A stretch of DNA of 64,000 bases from Isoetes taiwanensis. Taxonomy: Eukaryota > Streptophyta > Lycopodiopsida > Isoetales > Isoetaceae. The notes under the pieces are model-generated. The model was not told where the DNA came from and ran no database searches. It saw only the letters and a list, made by a program, of their open reading frames with translations. The DNA is taken from contig JAJEKV010000003.1 in NCBI GenBank assembly GCA_021234155.1, positions 30,675,166 to 30,739,165 of the forward strand. The letters run 5' to 3'. Shown here one piece after another: positions 55,350-64,000 of this stretch (the first letter of the stretch is position 1; every line of letters begins with the position of its first letter). Made by a program: the position numbers and the translations under genes.

Positions 55350-58219
55350 GTGCAACATATTGAAAAGAGCAATATCAATGAAAAGCCAACTCCTAGCAAG
55401 AATGTTGAAGAAAAACAATTAGTCCTCTATAGTAGGGTGCAATGGAGGAACAAGAAGGTGAGAATCATGCACAAGTGCAACAAGGAAATAGTAGGCCAAG
55501 GAGTCATTGTGCTAGCGAGATCCCCGGTCAAGTTTGTTAATGATGAAAGGCTAGGGGAAGACAATATTGGTATTGCAATTTCGATGTTGGAAGACAACTG
55601 GAAAGGTAAAGGTTTGGGTGACAAGGAATGTTTTGGTTGTGTCAAGCAATTGGAGGTTCCTTGCATCATGGCATGGCCTATAAGTAGTGTTCAATTTGTG
55701 GAGGATTATATTTTTCCAGAGCCTGAGGTTGTTGGGGACAATGATTGTCTTGATATTGATCCATTGGCAGTTGGAACTCTAAACCTAGGCAAAAGGGGAG
55801 AAGTATCAGTTGCCAGACATTATCCTAGCAAAAGAGCCAAGTTGAATAGTGACACCAAACGTGAGACAATGGTGAAGGTTAGGGGCTCAGATTGTTGTTG
55901 GAGTGCTTGTATGCAATTCTTTACAATAGAACAATTGGTGGAAGCAAGAGCCACTTTTCAAGAGTACACTGTTGATGAGAGGAGGACCTACATGTACACA
56001 ATCTTGAGCATGCACTTCAAGATGAAAAGAAACCCAAAAGAAAAAAGATACCCTTTGCTAGGCAAATGTATATGTGCAAAAGCATGGCGAGTATCCATGC
56101 AATTCCAACTTCTTCATGGCATAATTGGCAAAAAAAAAAGAGAGGGAACAGGATTGCTTTACATGGAAATAATGGTTTGTTGAGACCAACAACTAGGACC
56201 TTGGCTGCCAGGGAGATATTTGAAAAATATATTGATTTCAATGCAGAGTCTATGCCACACAAAAGTAGAAGGGATGAAAAGGGAAGAGCAGTTGTTGAGA
56301 AAAGGTTGCCATCACATTGTACTCAAAAGAGTATTTTGGAAGAAGTGAATTCCCTACTTGAGAATTGGGAATTCTTCAATATCCCAACCTAGCTTTAGTA
56401 GGTTATGGAAGAAGCATTTCAATCATGTCACCATAGCAACTTCAAACAACTTTGCAAAGTGCAATTTATGTGCTAAGTTGAAGGAGACTCTTGATAAGAC
56501 TGTGCAACCTAGTCAAAGGGCTAGGATAAGGGAGCATATGAAGGACCATATGGTGACCAACTATCATATAGATCATGTTATTGGATGTGGAGGACTTTAT
56601 CCGCATTGGAACCCAATAACTATTTATGTATTATACATGACAAGATGGACCAGCAAAAGACTTGTCTTCCACAATTCAAGTACATACCAAAGTCATGTGG
56701 AAGATCATACCCTTCTGAGATCTCAATGACTGGGGCAATCTTGCATGAAATGAGAATCAAACCTACTATGGCCATTTTAGTTTGGAGTTGTGGAGTGATG
56801 GTCCAGATTTTCATATTGGGAGTATCATGAGGTGTTTGAGAAACTGTGAAAATGGATACAATGGTCACCTCCGGGACTTCTGACTAGCCAGGGCACTACA
56901 TAGAGCATTGTTAGATGGAAATCCTAACAATATTGAAAAGTTCAACAAGGCAAGGTTTAGGAAGCATGGGTCTAATGAACATGTTGGAGCTTCAACTTCA
57001 CGTGCTAAACCTCAAGATCTACCCAAAAGGTTTCTCTTGCAACTTGATAATTGTCTTTGGCCAAAATAAGAACAAAGGATGTTTTCTTTCCTATCCTACT
57101 TAACAAATTTGTGGGGATATTTGAAAGAGTTAATTTAGGGTTTCTTATGCCGGGCATACCCATGAGGATGTGGATGCATTACTTGGCAAATATAGTTGTA
57201 TCTTGAAGCAAACAAAACGGTGACCAACTTTCCTAGGCTAATGGAAATCTTGCATGAATGCACTACTCCAAACCCTATAGCTTCTCTCATAGAAGAAGTG
57301 CCCGATTGGAAGAGCTTTGTGGATGGTTATACATTGCATCTTGAAGGTCATTCCGTGCCTCTGTAGTTCACTTTTTGGGTGAGAGATAGGATTCCAATCT
57401 TCCAATGGAAGATGAGACCTTCGAGAGGATGAGTGGAGAGGAGGGGCGGAAATATGGTAGAGATGAGAATGGCAAGCCTATGATACCTCTAGGTCAACCA
57501 AAAGCTTTAAAACCCATTGAAGAAGTGAAGCAATTGGGATTGACTAAGGAAGGAATCCAAGACTATATAAAGCATTGGCAAACCAATCCGGATGACACCA
57601 ACCGTGCCTTGGTGGCTTCTTGGAAGAAGGTGATTAACTTTGTTGGGGAGATAGACACATCCTCGGATGAATTGAAAGAAGGGTGGTTGCCTAAAACTAG
57701 GTGGAAGACCTTAGCAGTGTTTGAGGATTTTGATGACACTTGTAAGTAGCATTCGCAAGCAATATGCTCCTCCTCCTTCCCGACAAACACTATGTTGGTC
57801 CTAAGAACAATAGGCCAAAGTTTCTAGGCATGGATGCTTATGAACCTTCCACTGACTTGGAATGCCACCAATTTGTGGTAGTAAAGCCAGCAGATTTAGA
57901 TACATATCCAGTGTGGTTGGGGTTCACTATCTCTGATATTTGCAAAGAAGAAGGTAATATTAACTTCAACCATGTGCGGGAGGAATGGTGGTGTCCAGTG
58001 CATCAGTTGACCAACGTATCGGATAAAGGAAGGTACTCAAATTGTTGGACAAAGAAATGGAGGAGAAATCCGAGTGATCCTGATCTTTGGCTAGACTATG
58101 AAAGTGTTTTGTACTCATGGACTCCAAACACTATTCCAGCTAGAAATGCGAGAATTACAATATCTCAGGATGTCAGGAAGAAGGCTATGATATCATTGGG
58201 GGTGCTTGAAGAAAGTTGA
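55350..58219 (+). pseudogene. Old, broken relative of the DUF7869-like transposase gene
   Basis: Across several plus-strand frames the same architecture as the 42-45 kb gene appears. A Cys cluster region (SDCCWSACMQFFT) comes first, then LLGKCICAKAWRVSMQFQLL and FSRLWKKHFNHVTIA with CNLCAKLKE. The core then reads CIIHDKMDQQKTCLPQFKYI (first Asp), FLLQLDNCLWPK (second Asp) and LGFLMPG-like text where GHTH would be, now GIPMRMWMHY. The end has YPVWLGFTISDICKEEGNIN and WWCPVHQ, matching the FWLAKVL region of the intact gene. Stops and shifts occur about every 150-300 bases. No methyltransferase partner is visible nearby. Confidence 0.72.
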
Positions 58220-58421
58220 ATAACTATGTAAATTTTTGTTATCATGTTTTTATGATATGGTGCTATATTGTGAAATATTGACTATTTTGTAAATAACATG
58301 ATATTACGTTTTCATAATTTTGAGGTGAAATGTGTGAATTTGAATATGCTACTAAAAACACGCAATATGAAATTTGTCCCAAAATTAAGACATAAACCCA
58401 ATTTAATTGAATGATGGTTAG

Positions 58422-58685
58422 ATGGATCTAAACACGAACAACGAATGGATAAAAATATTTGGGGCAGCCAAAGTGTTGGAGCATATGAAACAGTGTCGAT
58501 GTGGATGCTGTTGTGACCAGAACTACAACATCAGAATGGAGTTAATCTGCCAGGCAAAAGATAGCAGGGGCCGGTTCAACATGGCTAAGGCAAAATCATG
58601 CATGTGCATCTATTGCACTTTTCATGAGACGACAAAAGGAAAGGCAAGCAAAACCAAGAATTTCAATCCGAAATCTTACCACTGA
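58422..58685 (+). CDS. Small Cys-rich frame of unknown function
   Basis: This 87-residue frame has a dense Cys cluster (KQCRCGCCCDQN, then KSCMCIYCTFHE) suggestive of metal binding, and a basic end. It follows the broken DUF7869-like gene by about 200 bases on the same strand. I recognise no family, and chance cannot be excluded. Confidence 0.25.
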   Translation: MDLNTNNEWIKIFGAAKVLEHMKQCRCGCCCDQNYNIRMELICQAKDSRGRFNMAKAKSCMCIYCTFHETTKGKASKTKNFNPKSYH

Positions 58686-58887
58686 GTGTTCTCTCTACTC
58701 CGAAGATACAGACTCTCTTTTTAAAATTAGCAGGTTTTTTTTTATGTATTTATCAGTTTCTCTGTATGAACAAGTAAAGGTCGATCCCTGATATAAGATC
58801 AGGTTCTTTTTTGGATCACCTTTCTATTTTAGGGTTCCTTCTCCCTTGAAAAAGGAATTTTTGTAAAATCTCTTACTTATATATATA

Positions 58888-58915
58888 CTAGAAAAAGTGC
58901 CCAGCGTTGCTGGGC
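58888..58915 (-). mobile_element. Helitron-like 3' terminus
   Basis: On the minus strand a perfect 7 bp hairpin, GCCCAGC-AAC-GCTGGGC (58899-58915), is followed after seven bases by CTAG (58888-58891) and then T. Hairpin, short gap, CTRR and a following T is the signature of a Helitron 3' end. The element would extend rightward; I could not place its 5' TC end and saw no Rep/helicase coding, so it would be non-autonomous. Confidence 0.5.
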
Positions 58916-58919
58916 TTTT

Positions 58920-60900
58920 CATTGGGATTAAGTTCAAAAATTAATAAAGATATGGTTAAGAATGTCTAGTTGGTATATATGGTCATTTGTTATGATGAAA
59001 GTTTAAAATTGTCCTTCTAAAGCACTTTTTGTTTATTGAGCTCAAAGAATACAACTTATGAAGTTTTAAAATGTTCGTTCACCTATTTAGTTCTCGATGG
59101 AACTCTTGCACTTTGTCCAAATTGACTTCCTCTCTTGGATAGCATAGAATATTCCCATTGCAAATTGCTTATTTTCAATTGCAATTATTGAATAATGAAT
59201 TTGTCGATGATTTCTTATAGACCGACATCCATGATATGATTATTCAATGTCCACATTTGTCAATGATTTCTTATAGAGCGACATCCATGATGCCTGAGGA
59301 TAATGGTCAAGGTTCTACATGGATATATCATCGATTATATGTTCTTGGAAATGGGGAATTTTAGAGGTTAATTCTTTATGTATGAATTATAGAAAACTAA
59401 GTTCGGCATTGCAAAGCATTGAAATAATAACAAAACTAACAAATTGGGATATGGTTGAGAAGATTGATTACACAATATCTTATATGTAGAGTTGTTGGAG
59501 CCCCTTACTTGCGCGTACCTTGCACAAGTTCGAACTGCTAACATTGCACATGTAGATTCCGAACAAGCTTATTTGAGACGGACCAATTTAAATATATGCA
59601 AATACCATTATCATACACATGCAATGCATGTGTATGAGATCTGAACTAACTTGGTTAGTTAATGTTGCCATGCAACCCCGGTGTTCCTAGGAAAGTCCCA
59701 TATGAGGGTGATTTTTAATGCGAGGCGAACATATTGGTTAACCCTTCCTAGTGCAACATATTGGTTAATCCTTCCTAGTGCAGGACATGCTTTTTAGATG
59801 CCAACAATGTGAAGGATACATGGAATCGTGAAATTGTATGCATCGTGAAAATATAAAATACATTAAAGACAAAAAAAAAAACATTACATATAAAATACAT
59901 TGGAGACAAAAATAGAAAATAACATTAGAGACAATACATGGAATCGTGATCAGGGCACATTATATTCACAACAATAGATGCAAAGTCGAGAACAGGAGGG
60001 GGCGGCTTGAACCTAATAAACGTTGCTTCTTCAAAGAATAAAAAGCTAACTTAGATCGGCTCTATCTACTTGCAGCAGACTACTGGCAACTCAGATTTCC
60101 TGCCAGCGATTGGCTATGGATGGATCTACCACCGGATCCATTACGTTTTGGATTTTGTGCTACTGTATTCCAGATTTTCAGTTTGTAAAAACCACTAGTT
60201 CCAAATTGGTTTATAAGATATGAAGTCTGAAATAAAATAAACAGGATAATACAGGTTAAAATGAACAATGTACCAACAGGACCCGATTTTTGCCCTGAAT
60301 TCCAACCACAGCTGATAGCATAGCCCCACCTAGAAATCCCTTATCTAAATGGCCTGATGAAGACGATACTGTGGCCCGATGGATCTCCCAATCTTTACAT
60401 AGAATCAAAGAGCCAATACCTGCATGCACAACCTGCTCTAAACAGAAAATTTCAGAGATTAATTATGCACAATACTTCTGTTTGCAGACAGAGCTATGAA
60501 TTCATTTAATTTGAAAGTTTGAAACAACATAAATTGCAGAGAAAAGCTTCATTGTCTAGTAGCTGAAGAAGACTGATTATCAGATCACATAAAACCTAGC
60601 AGCGGTTATCATCATGAAATGTAGCAGAGGAAGAAACTCACATGAAAATACAGATATTTTACAAGCATATCCTTGCAAGGAAAATTGCACCAGAAAATGT
60701 TGAAAGCCATGCACTCTTGCTGCAACCAGGCAATGTGGTTCACAATCTTCAATACAAAAACTATTGCTTGATCATAATATGCCTCAAGGCTGATTTCTTA
60801 AGGCATTCCTTCTTGAAGCCATTCTTGCCTCTCTTGAAGCCTCTCTTGCCTCTCTCTTGCCTCTCAGGCTTCTTCATATATCCCCGACTTCTCTACATAA
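58920..60900. other. No gene seen; small tandem duplications
   Basis: A 35 bp piece (59201-59235) recurs at 59257-59291 with two mismatches. CATATTGGTTAACCCTTCCT is doubled around 59729-59782. No coding frame is credible. The stretch may be the body of the Helitron-like element. Confidence 0.45.
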
Positions 60901-60916
60901 AAGCACAAATCTGGCA

Positions 60917-61034
60917 ATGGGGATATTTACAGCATATGCATCGGCTTTGACGCCTTTCCTTCTGCTGCATTTGGCAACTCCTTCAGCCCATAATCTCCAT
61001 TTTAACCAAAGAGCTTTGCTGCAAGCATCCAAAG
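60917..61034 (+). CDS. Possible first exon with signal-peptide-like start
   Basis: The ATG at 60917 begins MGIFTAYASALTPFLLLHLA, a hydrophobic signal-like stretch, then HNLHFNQRALLQASK. It ends at AAAG/GTAGTC, a usable splice donor. An upstream CATATATCC could serve as a TATA element. No second exon could be joined with confidence, and no family is recognised. Confidence 0.25.
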
Positions 61035-63189
61035 GTAGTCTTTTACTTTTTTTAGTGTGTTAGTCTGTCTATATGGGTCTGGAATTTTTTGATGTTTTGC
61101 ATTGTCTGGCAGCTTGCTCTGTGAGTAATGGCAGGTACATTTTCCTCTTTTTCCCCTTCTTCCTCTTAAGATTTAATGTTGTAGCATGTTGATTTAGCAT
61201 ATTCATATCTTATGAATCTATTTACAGGTTCATAATCGATTTTCCTTTTCGATGAGCAAAAAACAGCACTCTAATCGCCAGTAATTCAAGCCTAACTTCT
61301 TCCAATTTCCATCATTGAGGCAAGAGAAGTGCAATTTAATCAGGTACGTGCTTGTTTTTCTTGCTTAATCAGTAGCACAAGTTCTTTTGTTTTCTTCCAC
61401 AGTTCCTGCAAGTCGCTTTGTCCATGCCCATGATTCACAGGACAGCCAAATCCTGCCTAGATTACTTGAAAAAGATTTGGATTATTAGTAGAAGGAAAGA
61501 AGAACTAATATCCTGAGTAGAACCTGACTATGCCCGATGTTGTTCTGCCCATTTGACTCTGTTACTATTCTGCCCATTTCACTCTTTTGTTATTCTGCCC
61601 ATTTGATGCACTTTTATATCCCATTGACATCAAAGGAGTGGAGAAATGGGCAATTTGTGCTCCAGAAAGCTTATATGGAAAGGGCAATTTGTGCTTTAGA
61701 AAGCCTGTAAAAGAAACGGAGAATGTATTTTTCTGATGCAATTATTTACTGATGCAAATATGCTGGGGCCTGTGCACAGCGCTGCATACTGCGAGCTGCT
61801 TATTAAACATTGCATGCATGAACCGTTGCCCATATCAAGGAAGGCATACTACAGAAAACTCATGTTTTCGTGTCTCATTCCTCACCAGAATTTTTATAAG
61901 ATTCCCTTCAAATATAGTTCTCTGCTCGCCAAAAGTAAAAAATCTAGCATTAGTCTTTGCATGGCTGAAAGCTTGCCTAAACACCAATCTACTACAACAT
62001 CAATATTGGCATTAGCACCTCACCTATGTGCTCTGCTTCAACTTGGCAAGCTCCACTTGGGCCTGCACAAACATCTAGCATGAGCATTACACCAATATTG
62101 CCTTGTTGCAAAAATAGAGACATAGCATGCAGCATCTTCCTACATGTAGCCAAACATCAATTTGTATGTAAACTTCTGCAAATTATAGATCAACTCGTCA
62201 ACATTGCAATGCATGTTCTCTAGCACGATTATCCTAAATAGATCAATCTCATGGCAGCAAAAAAAACAGAGCCAGTCAAGGCAAAGCTTATAATGAGATT
62301 TATAGAACTTGTTTTTGTTAATCAAGCACAAAATTTGATGGCTGCGCAGGCCTGTTTTGCCTGCAGCTGTAAATATAAATTTTCCACTGCATTCTTATCA
62401 CTTACTTCTTAGGTGTTACCACATAGCCAAGAATGTTTCCCACTAAAATATGGATGTAGGCGTGCCTATAGAGAATACAAGACATACAATGCCTTGTAGG
62501 ATACGCCTAGCAAATATACCCCAATTGCAGATAATTATCTATTCCACATTTTGACTATATCTGTTAGGTGAAAAGTAACATCAAGTGAGAAAATGCAATT
62601 CAGTCCACAGCAACATGAATACAGGTTATTTGGACTATCAGAAATCCATGTCCATGACTTCACCAGAATTGAGATATGTTTCAGCTTTAGTTCATCACAA
62701 GAGATCATCTCAAGATCCTGCAAACTGGGAGGTCTTGGAATCTCTTTTAACAAGGTTGCATGTGCCCATGACATCTGTAAAAGCAATAGCATTATTTCGC
62801 CACCAGAGATAAAGCAGTAAAGTAGTTGCTGATAGAAATAAACTGCAAATAAGGGCTGAGGTCTTCCGTGCAAGCTAGTGAATATCATGTCGCATATCAT
62901 GCTTGATCCTTTTACATTGGTATTTTTGTCAAATATTTGTAATCTCTCCATCCTTTGAAGGTTCAAGGTCTTTAGGGCATGTGCTGGATGTGCGCAAACA
63001 GTACGAACAATTTTATATTTCCCCTCACAAATACCACATGAAAAGCTAGATAAATTTGAGTGGCATATAGCACAAAGACGTTCTGAACTCAGGGAGAACC
63101 ATACATGACCAACTAAACAAAATTAAAGCTGAGTTAGGATCACTCTACCTTAGGGTAGAAGCATGGACACAAAGGGCTCCAGACTATAT
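61035..63189. other. No gene seen
   Basis: Frames of 60-140 residues occur on both strands but none shows a domain, conserved wording or coding-like continuity. Confidence 0.5.
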
Positions 63190-63930
63190 CTAGACATGGA
63201 ACAAATTGCCATCAACTAACACCTCAATCGCATTCAGTGTGGCGATGAAAATGATCTTGTTTGGCTGAAACTCTTCCTCTTTGATAAAAAAGAGAAACAA
63301 CAATTCTGCCTTGTCCAATTTGAGCATATCCAGAGATAATGACACTCCATGATACCATGGCCTTATATCTCGGCTTAATGTAGCAAATGGTAGCTTGTAA
63401 ATGTTTCTCTTCTTTCCTGTGAAAAACAATTTGCAGACCGCTCCACAAAAACAAGAAAGAAGGTAAGGCTTTTAACGAATTACCTCTACGTAGATGGTTT
63501 AATGCTTCCAAAAGAAAATTGTGCAAGAAAGCTTCTACATGTAATGATTTAGATGAAGAGCCATCTTTGCATCATGTTCCTGAACAAATCCACCTACGAT
63601 TGTAGTCCATGAGAGAGCACTGTGCCTATGCATTTAGCAAACACATGGTAGACATCTTCAATGCTGTCACACTTCATATACATGTTTAGGAGAACGTTTC
63701 CTCGAAAGAGATCTGGGGTGAATGCAACATTGATTATGGCACGAGCCTACTTGTCCAGGTTAAGGGCTCTGACTTTTATATAGCACTGCAAGATTTAGAC
63801 ACCGCAAATATGGTATTCCAGTTTTGAATTCCCATCTATCACCCCCAGTACACTCAATGCCTCTTGCAGTTGCCCTTACTGGCCTTCATACAATTTAAAT
63901 CTCTGCTACCATTGTGCCTCGGTTTGTACA
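63190..63930 (-). pseudogene. Pentatricopeptide repeat (PPR) gene remnant
   Basis: Reading leftward from about 63910, shifting frames give IKVRALNLDK, DLFRGNVLLNMYMKCDSIED with VYHVFAK, FVQEHDAKMAL, VSWSVIISGYAQIGQG and EEFQPNKIIFIATLNAIEVL. These are successive PPR repeats of the P-L-S style used by organelle RNA-editing and processing factors. Phrases such as NMYMKC-SIED and FIATLNA are very common in seed-free plants. At least four frame breaks show that it is dead. It may have been copied here without introns. Confidence 0.78.
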
Positions 63931-64000
63931 GACAACTATGTTTCATACAGAAGTTTATACAAAGTTAAGGGACTTAAAATGCACCTCTATAATCTCAGCT

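Noticed and set aside
61736-62083. 115-residue plus-strand frame
   Set aside because: There is no domain, no splice-consistent neighbour and no coding-like composition; it is likely chance.
62535-62966. 143-residue minus-strand frame
   Set aside because: I saw no family resemblance and no link to the PPR remnant next to it.

Overview
The window is nuclear DNA of a plant, most probably a fern or another seed-free vascular plant. The signs are stacked plant-type LINEs with (TTCTA)n or poly(A) tails, a 12.2 kb Ty3/gypsy element of Tat type, a non-coding LTR element with an initiator-tRNA-Met primer site, spliceosomal introns, and a decayed PPR gene whose repeat wording resembles the large PPR families of seed-free plants. 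The species is an inference. There is almost no ordinary housekeeping gene space; nearly everything is mobile or decayed.

Layout. 1-3.7 kb: L1-type LINE, minus strand. 4.1-10.2 kb: two 3' halves of a second LINE family ending in TTCTA pentamers, one of them split by a poly(A)-tailed LINE fragment, plus an isolated reverse-transcriptase fragment and a 135 bp LINE tail with a 34 bp target duplication. 11.1-15.6 kb: non-autonomous LTR element with an internal 820 bp tandem duplication. 16.2-19.9 kb: plus-strand LINE. 20.3-23.9 and 36.1-37.3 kb: a broken minus-strand gene (or genes) encoding a ParB-like domain and, further downstream, an FCP1/NIF-like phosphatase domain. It is split by the Tat element (23941-36141, target duplication ACCCT). 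37.3-42.0 kb: GC-rich minus-strand LINE.

The main discovery candidate is 42.05-51.52 kb. This is a putative two-gene DNA transposon bounded by imperfect inverted repeats. Leftward it encodes an intact, once-spliced 1029-residue protein like the uncharacterised DUF7869 family, with an RNase H-like transposase pattern. Rightward it encodes a six-exon protein that fuses a ParB-like domain to a circularly permuted N4/N6-type DNA methyltransferase. The divergent promoter and one intron carry nine copies of a 14-16 bp palindrome built on GGTATGAATTCATACC, the size and symmetry of a parS site. The other ParB-like gene is associated with a different palindrome family (CACGCC-N-GGCGTG) in its introns. 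This suggests that ParB-like proteins and private palindromes recur as a module in this genome. The functional link is inferred.

51.5-55 kb holds more CACGCC palindromes, two duplicated TATA promoters and an acidic NLS-bearing reading frame. 55.3-58.2 kb is an older, broken relative of the DUF7869-like gene. A Helitron-like 3' end lies at 58.9 kb and the PPR pseudogene at 63.2-63.9 kb. Intervening stretches hold nothing recognisable.
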